The notes beneath the pieces are model-generated. The model saw only the letters and a program-made list of their open reading frames with translations, was not told the origin of the DNA and ran no database searches. Position numbers and translations under genes: made by a program. Below are positions 44,958 to 54,510 of a stretch of DNA of 64,000 nt, in pieces. Numbering within the stretch: position 1 is the stretch's first letter; every line of letters begins with the position of its first letter. Source of the DNA: Hyphomicrobiales bacterium (lineage in GTDB: Bacteria; Pseudomonadota; Alphaproteobacteria; Rhizobiales; Rhizobiaceae); contig UBTF01000007.1 in the NCBI GenBank assembly GCA_900468285.1, positions 186,001 to 250,000 on the forward strand, written 5' to 3'.

Positions 44958-45427
44958 TCGAGATTCGCCGTATTGATAAAGACTTTAAACAATTCGAAGA
45001 CCTGCTGGCACTGATATTATCTGCATTTTCTTATATGGACGGGGTTATCGATCCCCCCTCATCTGCGCACCGGCTGACGCTGGACAATCTGGCGCAGAAA
45101 GCCAGAGACGAGATTGCCTTTGTCGCGCTTGTTGGCGACGATCTGGCGGGATGTATTTTTTGCAGGCCGGAGGCGTCACGCCTTTACATCGGCAAGCTCG
45201 CCGTCTCGCCCTCTTCGCAGGGCAAGGGTGTTGGCTTTGCCCTGCTGCAAAAGGCAGAGGAGCTTGCCGGCACTCTGGGTCTTGCGACGCTGCGACTGGA
45301 AACGCGGATCGAGCTTACGGGCAACCATCGCCGGTTTTCTGCCTGGGGCTTTTCGAAGACGGCAGAAAACTCCCATCCCGGCTTTACGCGCGTGACCTCG
45401 ATCGAGATGATGAAGCACCTCGCCTGA
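44954..45427 (+). CDS. GNAT-family N-acetyltransferase
   Basis: The 157-residue protein has the acetyl-CoA-binding pattern in LYIGKLAVSPSSQGKGVGFALLQKAEELA (beta-4 and motif A, Q/RxxGxG/A variant QGKGVG), then LATLRLETRIELTGNHRRFSAWGF. The substrate cannot be told. It overlaps the ThiF/MoeB gene by four bases, so they are coupled; whether the functions are linked is unknown. It converges with the dehydrogenase gene at their adjacent stops. Confidence 0.85.
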   Translation: MIEIRRIDKDFKQFEDLLALILSAFSYMDGVIDPPSSAHRLTLDNLAQKARDEIAFVALVGDDLAGCIFCRPEASRLYIGKLAVSPSSQGKGVGFALLQKAEELAGTLGLATLRLETRIELTGNHRRFSAWGFSKTAENSHPGFTRVTSIEMMKHLA

Positions 45428-46432
45428 TCAGCTCCTGCCGGGTAGCACCCGGTTGGGCGGGCGGTGGCCGTCATAGAAGGCGCGGATGTTGATGATGACC
45501 TTGTCGCCCATATCGATCCGGCCTTCGATGGTGGCGGAGCTCATATGCGGCAGGAGGACAACCTTGCCCTCCTTGGCCAGCTTGATGAGCTTGGGGTTCA
45601 CCACCGGCTCGTTTTCGAAGACGTCCAGACCTGCGCCCGCGATCTTGCCATCCATCAGGCAACGGATCAACGCCGCCTCATCGATGATGTCGCCACGCGC
45701 GGTGTTGACGATGTAGCTCGTGGGCTGCATCAGCGCCAGGTGCCGGGCGGAAATGAGGTGATAGGTGGCAGGCGTCGAGGGGCAGTTGACCGAGACAATA
45801 TCGACACGGGCCAGCATCTGATCGAGGCTGTCCCAATAGGTCGCCTCCAGCTCCGCCTCGGTGGCCGGATTGACGCGCTTGCGGTTATGATAATGGATCG
45901 ACAGGCCAAAAGCCTTGGCGCGGCGGGCAACCGCCGTGCCGATGCGGCCCATGCCGACGATGCCGATGCGCTTGCCCGACAGACGCCGTCCCAGCATCCA
46001 TGTGGGCGACCAGCCGCGCCATTCGTCCGATCCATTGGCGAGAACACGCGTGCCCTCCACCAGCCGCCGTGGAACGGCCAGAACAAGGGCCATGGTCATG
46101 TCGGCGCTGTCTTCGGTCAGCACATTTGGCGTGTTGGTGACGGTGATGCCCTTGCGGGCCGCCGCATCCACATCGATGTGGTCGATGCCGTTTGAAAATC
46201 CGGCAATCAGCTTCAATTGCGGGCCCGCCTGCTCGATCATGTCAGCCGTGATTCGATCGGTCACGGTTGGCACCAGCACATCCACCCGCTGCATGGCGCC
46301 GACAAGTTCGGCAGTCGTTCGGGGAGCGTCCTCTATGTTGAGTTCCGCATCGAACAGCTCGCGCATACGGGTTTCGACCAGATCCGGCAGTTTGCGTGTC
46401 AAATAGACGGTCGGTCTCTTCTTATTCGTCAT
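45428..46432 (-). CDS. D-isomer-specific 2-hydroxyacid dehydrogenase (glyoxylate/hydroxypyruvate reductase-like)
   Basis: The 334-residue protein has the NAD(P)-binding GxGxxG in IGIVGMGRIG (160-165). The catalytic triad is the Arg in NTARGDIIDE, the Glu in DVFENEPVVNP and the His in LLPHMSSATIEGR. After the GxGxxG the R/K-rich segment (YHNRKRVNP) suggests NADPH use (inference). It most resembles bacterial glyoxylate reductases; a role with 2-keto acids fits but is not proven. It lies alone between two plus-strand genes. Confidence 0.85.
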   Translation of the reverse strand: MTNKKRPTVYLTRKLPDLVETRMRELFDAELNIEDAPRTTAELVGAMQRVDVLVPTVTDRITADMIEQAGPQLKLIAGFSNGIDHIDVDAAARKGITVTNTPNVLTEDSADMTMALVLAVPRRLVEGTRVLANGSDEWRGWSPTWMLGRRLSGKRIGIVGMGRIGTAVARRAKAFGLSIHYHNRKRVNPATEAELEATYWDSLDQMLARVDIVSVNCPSTPATYHLISARHLALMQPTSYIVNTARGDIIDEAALIRCLMDGKIAGAGLDVFENEPVVNPKLIKLAKEGKVVLLPHMSSATIEGRIDMGDKVIINIRAFYDGHRPPNRVLPGRS

Positions 46433-46616
46433 TGTCAGCAGGCACCTTGTTCAGAGGTCGTTAACCAAAAAGAGCGATAATTTCCTTCACCAGGGGCGTT
46501 TCTACCAGACCCGCCGGCGAAGACAAACAAATCTCGCATGTTGTCGTCATCGACTTCGGAAATGGTAGGCCTGACTGCCGCCTCAACTACCAAACCGCAA
46601 GGAAACGGAAACCGAC

Positions 46617-47153
46617 ATGCGTAGCATTGTTTCTATTGTCTGCATTGCATTGTCGCTGGGTTTTCTCAACGCCGCAAGCGTACCGGCGCTTGCGCAGGGC
46701 GCCGCCAAGGGTGCCAGCGGCCTGCCATTGCCACGCTTCGTCAGCCTGAAATCAAAGCGCGTCAACATGCGTATCGGCCCCAGCACCGATTACGCGGTGT
46801 CCTGGATGTACATGAAATCGGGAATGCCGGTGGAAATCATCCAGGAATATGAGAACTGGCGGCGCATCCGTGATGCCGATGGCACGGAAGGCTGGGTCAA
46901 CCAGGCGCTGCTCTCGGGTGAAAGAACCGCCGTGGCGGCCCCGTGGATGCGCGGCAAGGGCAAGGATGTCTATGTCAACATGCGCCGCGAGGCACAGTCC
47001 GGAGCGCCCGTTGTGGCGAAACTTGAGCCGGGCGTTCAGATCGGCATTGGTGAGTGCAATGGTGACTGGTGCAAGGCCCAGGCCGGTCAGGTGACCGGCT
47101 GGGTTTCTCAAAGCGAGATCTGGGGCGCCTATCCCGGCGAGGCGTTCAAATAA
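46617..47153 (+). CDS. Periplasmic protein with two bacterial SH3 domains
   Basis: The 178-residue protein starts with a signal peptide (RSIVSIVCIALSLGFLNAASV, ending PALAQG). Two SH3-like repeats (SH3_4, DUF1058 type) follow: SKRVNMRIGPSTDYAVSWMYM to EGWVNQALLSGE, and DVYVNMRREAQSGAPVVAKLE to VTGWVSQSEIWG. Such proteins are common in rhizobia and are thought to bind cell-wall or envelope ligands; the target is unknown. The 3' end overlaps the convergent PfkB gene by eight bases. Confidence 0.85.
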   Translation: MRSIVSIVCIALSLGFLNAASVPALAQGAAKGASGLPLPRFVSLKSKRVNMRIGPSTDYAVSWMYMKSGMPVEIIQEYENWRRIRDADGTEGWVNQALLSGERTAVAAPWMRGKGKDVYVNMRREAQSGAPVVAKLEPGVQIGIGECNGDWCKAQAGQVTGWVSQSEIWGAYPGEAFK

Positions 47154-48138
47154 GGCCGTGCTTCTTTGCAAGCGCCTGCAGCGATGACATCGGGCGCGGC
47201 CCAACCTGCTGAATGACAGCGGCCGCCGCAAGGCATCCAAGCTTGCCGGACTCTTCCAGAGAACGGCCCTGCGTATATCCATACAGGAAGCCTGACGCGA
47301 AAAGGTCTCCCGCTCCCGTCGTGTCGACGACATCGTGGACGGGATAGGCATCGACCTTGACCCGCTCCGAACCACGAAGGATGGTTGCGCCCTCTTCGCT
47401 CATCGTGACCGCGGCAAGCTTGCAGTCTGCGGCAATTTTCGTCAAAGCCAGCTCGAAGTCGTCCGTCTCGTACAGCGAGAGCGCTTCCTGCTTGTTGGCG
47501 AAAACGATATCGACGGTACCTGAGCGCATCAGCTCCAGAAACTCCTCGCGGTAACGACCGACGCAGAAGCTGTCTGAGAGCGTCATGGACACTTCACGGC
47601 CGTTTTCATGGGCAATGCGGGCGCAATCGCGGATCGCATCCTTTGCGCGCGGTGGGTCCCACAGATAGCCCTCGAAATAGGTCACTTTCGATTCAGCGAC
47701 GACGGCAGGCTCGACATCCTCGGGGCCAAGCTCGACGCAGGCGCCGAGATAGGTGTTCATCGAGCGCTCGCCATCTTCGGTGACGAAGATCATCGAGCGG
47801 GCCGTTGGCGGAAATGTGCCGCGTGGTGCCGTTTCGAAATGGACGCCCTGGGCGCGGATATCGTGCTGGAAAATCTCGCCCAGCTGATCTTCTGCCACCT
47901 TGCCAAAATAGGCGGCGCGTCCGCCGAAATTGGCAATGCCCGCTGCCGTATTGCCAGCGCTTCCGCCGGATGCTTCCAGAGCCGGGCCCATCAGCGAATA
48001 GAGCAGCTCGGCGCGCTCGGCGTCGATCAGGTTCATGGCGCCCTTGGTAATGGCGTTGTCGGTGAGAAAGCGATCATCGCAGCGGGAGATGATGTCCACG
48101 ATGGCATTGCCAACGGTCAGTACGTCGAATTTTGTCAT
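47146..48138 (-). CDS. PfkB-family carbohydrate/nucleoside kinase (adenosine kinase-like)
   Basis: The 330-residue protein has the two PfkB signatures: GGSAGNTAAGIANFGGRAAYFGK near the N-terminus and DTTGAGDLFASGFLYGY with the catalytic aspartate near residue 285-300. LTVGNAIVDIISRCDDRFL opens the fold. Its overall similarity is to alphaproteobacterial adenosine/sugar kinases, so adenosine is a plausible substrate, which would fit the nucleoside operon elsewhere in the window. The substrate is not certain. Confidence 0.85.
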   Translation of the reverse strand: MTKFDVLTVGNAIVDIISRCDDRFLTDNAITKGAMNLIDAERAELLYSLMGPALEASGGSAGNTAAGIANFGGRAAYFGKVAEDQLGEIFQHDIRAQGVHFETAPRGTFPPTARSMIFVTEDGERSMNTYLGACVELGPEDVEPAVVAESKVTYFEGYLWDPPRAKDAIRDCARIAHENGREVSMTLSDSFCVGRYREEFLELMRSGTVDIVFANKQEALSLYETDDFELALTKIAADCKLAAVTMSEEGATILRGSERVKVDAYPVHDVVDTTGAGDLFASGFLYGYTQGRSLEESGKLGCLAAAAVIQQVGPRPMSSLQALAKKHGLI

Positions 48139-48250
48139 GAGCCTCTTGTCCGAACCGCATCGACGGATGCGTTATCCGGAACTCGGTCTTAAAGATTTCT
48201 GCGACTAAGAAAAGCCAAAACCGCGCCGTGACGGGCGCTGACAACACTTC

Positions 48251-48271
48251 TGACGTGAAAAATACACGTCA
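48251..48271. promoter_or_regulatory. Inverted repeat upstream of the AEC carrier gene
   Basis: TGACGTG (48251-48257) and CACGTCA (48265-48271) form a perfect 7-bp palindrome with a 7-base A-rich spacer. CGCATC/GATGCG at 48156-48171 is a second small hairpin. Either could be an operator. The region lies in a 345-bp gap between divergent genes and holds no CDS I can support. Confidence 0.35.
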
Positions 48272-48344
48272 TGTGCCTGTCACGAAGCCTTGCTATAGAA
48301 TGCGCATCGCTTCGTCACGGATGTACTGACGCAGTGAGCGGATC

Positions 48345-48369
48345 AAGGCGGGGGCGACCCCGCTTTTTT
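48345..48369 (+). terminator. Strong rho-independent terminator in the intergenic gap (possible small-RNA 3' end)
   Basis: GCGGGG (48348-48353) and CCCCGC (48358-48363) pair around a GCGA tetraloop, followed by TTTTTT. AA on the 5' side can pair with the T-run and extend the stem. There is no plus-strand gene ahead of it since recF-GNAT and the SH3 gene, which converge with others. A -10-like TATAGA at 48294-48299 lies about 50 bp before it, so a short RNA of around 65-75 nt starting near 48300 is possible. Confidence 0.65.
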
Positions 48370-48483
48370 CTTGTCCGGTCAGGCCTGCTGCAATTTCCTG
48401 ACCTGCAGCAAATTAGTTTGTTTGAGCGGCGCATATGCTTTAGACCGGAAGCCTCTTCAGGCTCCGCGAAAGTCCTTTCCGTA

Positions 48484-49428
48484 ATGTATGCTGTCGCCGT
48501 TAATGTCGCGCCGATCTTTCTTCTCATCCTCATTGGCTGGATGACGGTGAAGGTGAAGCTGTTCAAGGGGGAGGCGGGCGATGTCCTCAGCGACTTCGTC
48601 TTCAAGATTGCAGTTCCCGCATTGATTTTCCGCACGCTTGCGACAGCCGATTTCCATGGCGCCTCGCCATTCAAGCTCTGGCTTACCTATTTCACCGGGG
48701 TCGCGATAACCTGGGCGGCGGGCCAACTCGTGACGCGGCACGTGTTCAAACAGGAATTGCGGATCGGCGTGATCGCCGGCATATCGTCGGCATTTGCCAA
48801 CAACATCTTCATCGGGCTTCCCTTGGTCGGTCGCTCAGTTGGCAGCGATGGAATCGTTGCCATTTCCATTCTGCTTGCGGTCCACCTTCCCATCATGATG
48901 ATTGCCGGAACCATTCTGATGGAGAATGCGTCACACAAGGTCACGGGTGGTGAAAAGCGCGGAACGCTTGCCGTGCTTCGTCAGGTGGGGCGCAATCTGG
49001 TGCAGAACCCGCTGGTCATTGCGGTGGTTTTGGGTCTCTGCTTCAACCTGTCCGGATTGCCCATGCCACTGGTGATGATGACGGTCATCGATCAGATATC
49101 TGCAATTGCCGGGCCGACCGCCCTGATTTCCCTCGGCATGGCCCTGACCAAATACCCCATTCGGGGCAACCTGCGCATTGCTGTCACGATGACAGCCTTC
49201 AAGCTCATCCTGTTGCCAGCCTGCGTGTGGGTCGCTGCCCATGCCCTTGGCCTTAGCCCGGCATGGACCGCCGCGCTTGTCCTCACCTCATGCGTGCCGA
49301 CAGGCATCAATTCATGGCTGCTGGCCAACCGTTTCGGCATAGGCCACAGCGTTGCTGCATCCACGATCAGCATCTCGACGCTGTTCGGCGTGCTGACCGT
49401 TTCCGCATGGGCATGGTTGCTGAGTTAG
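48484..49428 (+). CDS. AEC-family transporter (auxin efflux carrier-like)
   Basis: The ATG at 48484 gives 314 residues with about ten membrane helices and the two-half AEC fold. N-terminal YAVAVNVAPIFLLILIGWMTVKVKLFKG and FKIAVPALIFRTLA are typical, as is GISSAFANNIFIGLPLVG (the broken helix of the first half) and NPLVIAVVLGLCF. Bacterial members transport malate, malonate and similar acids; the substrate here is not known. The longer frame from 48271 runs through the terminator region and is not used. Confidence 0.88.
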   Translation: MYAVAVNVAPIFLLILIGWMTVKVKLFKGEAGDVLSDFVFKIAVPALIFRTLATADFHGASPFKLWLTYFTGVAITWAAGQLVTRHVFKQELRIGVIAGISSAFANNIFIGLPLVGRSVGSDGIVAISILLAVHLPIMMIAGTILMENASHKVTGGEKRGTLAVLRQVGRNLVQNPLVIAVVLGLCFNLSGLPMPLVMMTVIDQISAIAGPTALISLGMALTKYPIRGNLRIAVTMTAFKLILLPACVWVAAHALGLSPAWTAALVLTSCVPTGINSWLLANRFGIGHSVAASTISISTLFGVLTVSAWAWLLS

Positions 49429-49450
49429 TCTGCGTAGACCGTAAAACCCA

Positions 49451-50470
49451 TCACTTCTGCGCGCTTAGAATCTTGAAGCGGGAGTTGCGGCAGACTTCTT
49501 CGCTCTTGCGAAACTCGGTCGACAGAACAGTCTCATAGGGAAGGCCGCGATTGGCGACCATGAGCAGCTTGCCGCCGCTGCGAAGCGCCGTTGCAGCCGT
49601 CTTGATCAGTGCCTGGCCGAGCGCAGGCTCTGCTGCCTGTCCGCCCGCATGGAAGGGCGGGTTCATGATGATGAGATCGTATTTTTCCTTCGGCGGTTCT
49701 GCGGCCAGATCCTGCCAGAAGAAGCGAGTCGTCAGGCGCGGGCAGTTTTCCAGAAGATTGGTCTTGGCAAATTCCAGCGCGTTCCAGTCCGCTTCGAACA
49801 GGTCGATACGAGCGGTGCGCGGAGATTTTTCGGCCAACATGATGGAGAGGTAGCCCCAGCCAGCGCCGAAATCCGCAGCATTGCCATCGAAATCCGTCGG
49901 CAGGCGCGAGGCCAGAAGTTCCGAACCGCCATCGATGCGATCATGCGAGAACATGCCCGGCATGGCGGTGAAGCGCCGCTCGATGGTAACAGCGTCCTGC
50001 TTGAGCTTGGAAACGGCAGTGGTGACATCCTCGGGACGTCCGAACCAGATGGCAACGCCATGATATTTCGGTGTCGATTCCGCTTCGATGCCGAGCTTTG
50101 AAAGCGTCTTGCGCAGCGTAACGATGCCGTCTTCCTTGGAACCGGCAGCGACAATCAGACCGCCAGCCTTGACACGGGTCAGCGCTTCCGCAAGGCGGTT
50201 CTCATTTTCACCGCGATGCTTGCCGCACAAGATAAGGGCCGCATCATAGTCTTCGCCGGAGAGGTCATGGGTGACCTCAGACCCTTGCGCCTGCAATGCG
50301 CGGTAAAGCGGGCGCAGGTTCTGAACCGAGACGATCTCTGCGTCGAAACCATCCAGACGCGGGGCGCCGGCTTCCGCACCCAGAAACAGGACACGCTCGC
50401 CTGCCTTGGGCGCAGCCAGCATATCTGCGGCAAAGGGGTGGAACAGGGTTTTGACAGCGTCACGGCTCAT
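49451..50470 (-). CDS. RsmC-like class I rRNA methyltransferase
   Basis: The ATG at 50470 gives 339 residues, the length of RsmC (16S rRNA m2G1207 methyltransferase). The N-terminal half is a degenerate methyltransferase-like domain (SRDAVKTLFHPFAADMLAAP). The C-terminal half has SAM motif I FGAGWGYLSIMLA (in NAADFGAGWGYL) and the N6/N2-type catalytic motif NPPFHAGG in LIIMNPPFHAGGQAAEPALG. The target G1207 is inferred from family. It is downstream of the pnp terminator on the same strand. Confidence 0.82.
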   Translation of the reverse strand: MSRDAVKTLFHPFAADMLAAPKAGERVLFLGAEAGAPRLDGFDAEIVSVQNLRPLYRALQAQGSEVTHDLSGEDYDAALILCGKHRGENENRLAEALTRVKAGGLIVAAGSKEDGIVTLRKTLSKLGIEAESTPKYHGVAIWFGRPEDVTTAVSKLKQDAVTIERRFTAMPGMFSHDRIDGGSELLASRLPTDFDGNAADFGAGWGYLSIMLAEKSPRTARIDLFEADWNALEFAKTNLLENCPRLTTRFFWQDLAAEPPKEKYDLIIMNPPFHAGGQAAEPALGQALIKTAATALRSGGKLLMVANRGLPYETVLSTEFRKSEEVCRNSRFKILSAQK

Positions 50471-50591
50471 CGGAGCATCCTTCGGAGCATGTCCGGCAAG
50501 AGCGCGAGGCGCTTTGGCGTACGGACCATGCGTTAAAACAGACATCGAGCGTTTGTGTGCTTTCTGGGAAGCCAGCACGCTCTAACAATAG

Positions 50592-50620
50592 AAAAAAGGC
50601 GCGGGTAAAATCCCGCGCCT
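50592..50620 (-). terminator. Rho-independent terminator of pnp
   Basis: AGGCGCGGG (50597-50605) pairs with CCCGCGCCT (50612-50620) around a TAAAAT loop, and the minus strand continues with TTTTTTC. It is about 25 bp past the pnp stop. Confidence 0.9.
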
Positions 50621-50644
50621 CAATAGAATTAAGCGCAGGCGACC

Positions 50645-52786
50645 TTATTCGGCAGCTTCGCCTTCGCTCTTCTTTTCAGCAGCCACTTCCTTGCCGGTTG
50701 TCTGGTCGACAACCTTCATGGACAGGCGAACCTTGCCGCGCTCATCGAAGCCCATCAGCTTGACCCAAACCTTGTCGCCTTCCTTGACGACGTCGGAGGT
50801 CTTGGCAACGCGCTCGGAAGCCAGCTGCGAGATGTGAACGAGGCCGTCACGGGCGCCGAAGAAGTTGACGAATGCGCCGAAGTCGGCGGTCTTGACGACC
50901 GTGCCTTCGTAGATCTGGCCAACTTCAGGCTCGGCAACGATGGAGTGGATCCACTTGCGAGCGGCTTCGATTTCCTTGCCCGAGGACGAGGCGATCTTGA
51001 CGGTGCCGTCATCTTCGATGTTGATCTTCGCGCCGGTCTTTTCGACGATTTCGCGGATGACCTTGCCGCCGGAGCCGATGACTTCACGGATCTTGTCGAC
51101 CGGGATGTTCATGACTTCGATGCGTGGTGCGAACTCGCCAAGCTGGCCACGGCTTTCCGTGATGGCGTTGGCCATCTCGTTGAGGATGTGCTTGCGTCCA
51201 CCCTGAGCCTGTTCCAGCGCGACCTTCATGATCTCTTCGGTAATACCGGCGATCTTGATGTCCATCTGAAGCGAGGTGATGCCGTCAGCTGTACCGGCAA
51301 CCTTGAAGTCCATGTCGCCAAGGTGATCTTCATCGCCAAGGATATCAGACAGAACGGCAAAGCGTTCGCCTTCAAGGATAAGGCCCATGGCGATACCGGC
51401 AACCGGCTTTGCCAGAGGAACGCCTGCGTCCATCAGAGCGAGCGAGGTGCCGCAGACGGTTGCCATGGAGGACGAGCCGTTGGACTCGGTGATCTCGGAG
51501 ACGACGCGCAGGGTGTATGGGAACTGCTCAGGCGTTGGCAGCATCGGGCGGATTGCGCGCCATGCCAGCTTGCCGTGACCGATTTCGCGGCGACCCGGGG
51601 AGCCCATGCGGCCTGTTTCACCAACCGAGTAGGGAGGGAAGTTGTAATGCAGAAGGAAGCGTTCCTTGTACATGCCTGTGAGGCTGTCGACATACTGCTC
51701 GTCTTCACCGGTGCCGAGCGTGGCAACGACGATGGCCTGGGTTTCACCGCGTGTGAACAGCGCCGAGCCGTGCGTGCGTGGCAGAAGGCCGACTTCCGAG
51801 ATGATCGGACGGACGGTGGACAGGTCGCGGCCGTCGATGCGGCTCTTGGTGTCCAGAATGTTCCAGCGAACGATCTTCGCCTGCAGGTGCTTGAAGGTCG
51901 CGCCGATTTCTTCAGCCGTGTACTTGGCTTCGCCATCTTCCGGCAGGAAGTGAGCCTTGACCTTGGCCTTTACGGCGTCAACCGCGTTGTAGCGGGCAGC
52001 CTTTTCGGTGATCTTGTAAGCGTCGCGCAGTTCAGCTTCGGCGATGCCGAGCATTTCAGCTTCGAGAGCGGAGAAATCTTCCGGTTCGAATTCGCGTGGC
52101 TCCTTGGCGGCAACTTCAGCGAGCTTGATGATCGCGTCGATGACCGGCTGGAAACCGCGGTGACCGAACATGACGGCACCGAGCATGATTTCTTCGTTGA
52201 GTTCCTTGGCTTCGGACTCAACCATCAGAACGGCGTCCTGCGTACCGGCAACGACGAGGTCGAGTACCGATTCGTCCATCTCGTCGAGATGCGGGTTCAG
52301 AACATATTCGCCGTTGATGTAGCCAACGCGTGCGCCACCGACCGGGCCCATGAAAGGAACGCCAGACAGCGTCAGCGCAGCCGAAGCGGCAACCATCGAC
52401 AGAACGTCCGGGTTGTTTTCCAGATCATGCTGAATGACAGTGACGACAACCTGCGTGTCGTTCTTGTAGCCTTCAGGGAACAGCGGGCGGATTGGACGGT
52501 CGATCAGGCGCGAAACCAGCGTTTCGTTTTCAGAAGGACGGCCTTCGCGCTTGAAGTAACCACCAGGGATCTTGCCGGCGGCATAGGTCTTTTCCTGGTA
52601 GTTGACGGTCAGCGGGAAGAAGTCCTGACCGGGCTTCGGTGCCTTTGCGGAAACGACGGTGGCCAGAACCATGGTCTCGCCATAGGTGGCAATGACGGCG
52701 CCGTCCGCCTGACGGGCAACCTTGCCCGTTTCAAGCTTGAGCGGGCGGCCTGCCCATTCGATTTCCACGGAATGTTGATTGAACAT
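50645..52786 (-). CDS. pnp: Polynucleotide phosphorylase
   Basis: PNPase degrades mRNA 3'-5' with phosphate and forms the degradosome core. The 713-residue protein has two RNase PH domains: the first near residues 1-220 and the catalytic second, with [26 protein letters not shown]-type sequence ([20 protein letters not shown]) and [12 protein letters not shown]. The KH domain ([21 protein letters not shown]) and S1 domain ([31 protein letters not shown]) follow near the C-terminus. It is the last gene of the cluster after rpsO. Confidence 0.97.
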   Translation of the reverse strand: MFNQHSVEIEWAGRPLKLETGKVARQADGAVIATYGETMVLATVVSAKAPKPGQDFFPLTVNYQEKTYAAGKIPGGYFKREGRPSENETLVSRLIDRPIRPLFPEGYKNDTQVVVTVIQHDLENNPDVLSMVAASAALTLSGVPFMGPVGGARVGYINGEYVLNPHLDEMDESVLDLVVAGTQDAVLMVESEAKELNEEIMLGAVMFGHRGFQPVIDAIIKLAEVAAKEPREFEPEDFSALEAEMLGIAEAELRDAYKITEKAARYNAVDAVKAKVKAHFLPEDGEAKYTAEEIGATFKHLQAKIVRWNILDTKSRIDGRDLSTVRPIISEVGLLPRTHGSALFTRGETQAIVVATLGTGEDEQYVDSLTGMYKERFLLHYNFPPYSVGETGRMGSPGRREIGHGKLAWRAIRPMLPTPEQFPYTLRVVSEITESNGSSSMATVCGTSLALMDAGVPLAKPVAGIAMGLILEGERFAVLSDILGDEDHLGDMDFKVAGTADGITSLQMDIKIAGITEEIMKVALEQAQGGRKHILNEMANAITESRGQLGEFAPRIEVMNIPVDKIREVIGSGGKVIREIVEKTGAKINIEDDGTVKIASSSGKEIEAARKWIHSIVAEPEVGQIYEGTVVKTADFGAFVNFFGARDGLVHISQLASERVAKTSDVVKEGDKVWVKLMGFDERGKVRLSMKVVDQTTGKEVAAEKKSEGEAAE

Positions 52787-52805
52787 ATCTTGTCCTCAAA
52801 TATCG

Positions 52806-52910
52806 TCCCGGTTTTCAAAACGAAAACGCGGGAACAGAACGTATCACGGGCAAGACAGCGGGAGGCTCCAGCACATGTTCCCTTAAAACACGACAACACC
52901 GCAGTGTTGT
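52806..52910 (-). promoter_or_regulatory. Two stem-loops in the pnp leader
   Basis: TCCCG-GTTTTC (52806-52816) pairs with GAAAAC-G-CGGGA (52822-52833) just upstream of the pnp start, and ACAACAC/GTGTTGT (52893-52899, 52904-52910) forms a second hairpin. In E. coli a stem-loop in the pnp leader is cut by RNase III for autoregulation; an equivalent here is an inference from position. The 300-bp gap between rpsO and pnp has no gene. Confidence 0.55.
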
Positions 52911-53044
52911 AAAAGCATCCGGCAATCCTGCCCCATGACAGGTCATCGGTTATATCAGACGGCACCGGCCCATCCGGCCCGTCTCTTATTGTTGGCGTCA
53001 CTTGGACTGCCAATAGTCTATTCCAGCATGTGGCCGGAAGAAAA

Positions 53045-53076
53045 CCGGCGGGAATTTCTTTAAAAAACCCCGCCGG
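53045..53076 (-). terminator. Terminator-like hairpin between rpsO and pnp
   Basis: CCGGCGGG (53045-53052) and CCCGCCGG (53069-53076) pair around an A/T-rich loop, with a TTTTC tail on the minus strand. It is 11 bp past the rpsO stop, so rpsO messages may partly end here and only some transcripts continue to pnp. Confidence 0.75.
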
Positions 53077-53086
53077 AATTGCAATT

Positions 53087-53356
53087 TTAGCGGCGAATGC
53101 CGAGGGCACCGATCAACTTGGTGTAACGGCCTTCGTCCTTCTTCTTCAGATAGTCGAGAAGCGAACGGCGGCTGGAAACCAGGGTCAGAAGGCCACGACG
53201 CGAGTGGTTGTCCTTCTTGTGATCCTTGAAGTGGCCCGTCAGGTTGTTGATCCGTTCGGTCAAAATTGCGACCTGAACTTCCGGCGAACCGGTATCACCT
53301 TCCTTGGTGGCATATTCCTTGATAAGGGCGGCTTTGCGCTCTGCAGTAATCGACAT
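53087..53356 (-). CDS. rpsO: 30S ribosomal protein S15
   Basis: The 89-residue protein starts [35 protein letters not shown] and ends with [27 protein letters not shown], a full S15. It binds the central domain of 16S rRNA and in many bacteria regulates its own translation. It lies between truB and pnp, the usual order. Confidence 0.97.
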   Translation of the reverse strand: MSITAERKAALIKEYATKEGDTGSPEVQVAILTERINNLTGHFKDHKKDNHSRRGLLTLVSSRRSLLDYLKKKDEGRYTKLIGALGIRR

Positions 53357-53559
53357 CGGACGATCCTTTCTATTTTAAGGAAAAACGGGACGCCAAGCGC
53401 CGGGATGTCGTCCAGCACTGGCCATGTATTAGCGCGGGCTCTGCCCAAGCTGCCGCTGCCTATAAACCAATTGGCCCATAAAGGAAAGAGGCGATTGCCA
53501 CCGCCTCTTTTGCTCCATCTGGCAAAAGAGCGCCAGAATATCGTTGTCTTCGACCTGTT

Positions 53560-54507
53560 TTAGCCGAAAACGCGCTTGGGACGGAACTCGCCTTCCGCAA
53601 TCTCGCCGATGGCTATCAACTTGCCGCGGGCAGTGGCATAGGCATCGCTTTCCTGGGTGGGCGCATCACGCCCGCGCAGAAGGATAGGGTTGCCCATTTT
53701 CAGGCGATGGGCCTGATCATCATTGATGATGAGGTGCGGAAGCGACGACAGGGCTTCCGACGTATCGATAAGATAGGCATCGAGCGCCGCCAGACGCTCA
53801 TCGCGATCTTCGATGGCCTCGAATTCCACCAGCTTTGCAAGCGGCACCATTGCTTCTTCCGAAAACGGCGCGACCATGGAGCGGCGCAGCTGCGAAATAA
53901 AGCCATAGCAGCCGAGATCGCGGCCCATGTCGCGGGCGAGAGCACGGACATAGGTGCCCTTGCCGCATTCCACTTCGAAATGCGCGGTGTTCTCATCCGG
54001 GCAGGCAATCAGGGTGATGCGATGAATTTCGACTTCACGAGCCGGAATCTCCACCTCTTCGCCGCCACGGGCAATATCATAGGCCCGCTCACCGGCGATC
54101 TTGATGGCCGAGAACTGCGGCGGGATCTGCATGATCGTGCCGGTATAGTTCGGCAGAAGATCGCGGATCGCCTGTTCATTTGGACGATTAGTGGAGGTGT
54201 TGAGAACCTCGCCTTCCATGTCGTCGGTGGTGCGCTCTTCACCCCAGGTGACGGCAAATTCGTATATCTTGCGCCCGTCCATCACATAGGGAACGGTCTT
54301 GGTGGCATCGCCCAGCGCAATCGGCAACATGCCTGACGCAAGCGGATCAAGCGTACCGGCGTGACCGGCCTTCTGGGCATTGAACAGCCATTTGATCTTC
54401 GATACGGCTTCTGTGGAGCCGAAGTCGAAGGGCTTGTCGAGAATGAGCCAGCCGGAAATCGGCCGGCCCTTTGGCTTACGGTTCTGCTGTTTGCGTGGTT
54501 TGGACAT
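53560..54507 (-). CDS. truB: tRNA pseudouridine-55 synthase TruB
   Basis: TruB makes pseudouridine 55 in the T loop of tRNAs. The 315-residue protein starts with a basic tail, then [48 protein letters not shown], where the Asp in GTLDPLASG is the catalytic nucleophile. [17 protein letters not shown] is the conserved PUA-proximal motif. It is four bases downstream of rbfA. Confidence 0.96.
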   Translation of the reverse strand: MSKPRKQQNRKPKGRPISGWLILDKPFDFGSTEAVSKIKWLFNAQKAGHAGTLDPLASGMLPIALGDATKTVPYVMDGRKIYEFAVTWGEERTTDDMEGEVLNTSTNRPNEQAIRDLLPNYTGTIMQIPPQFSAIKIAGERAYDIARGGEEVEIPAREVEIHRITLIACPDENTAHFEVECGKGTYVRALARDMGRDLGCYGFISQLRRSMVAPFSEEAMVPLAKLVEFEAIEDRDERLAALDAYLIDTSEALSSLPHLIINDDQAHRLKMGNPILLRGRDAPTQESDAYATARGKLIAIGEIAEGEFRPKRVFG

Positions 54508-54510
54508 GCT

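Noticed and set aside
48271-48483. Longer AEC transporter start
   Set aside because: The extra 71 residues cross the terminator hairpin and have no membrane or family pattern; the ATG at 48484 begins the first helix correctly.
50834-52912. A 692-codon plus-strand open frame opposite pnp
   Set aside because: Antisense shadow of PNPase with no recognisable domain; the same holds for the long frames opposite infB (55837-57981), nusA (58444-60213) and the nucleoside ATPase gene (31261-32763).
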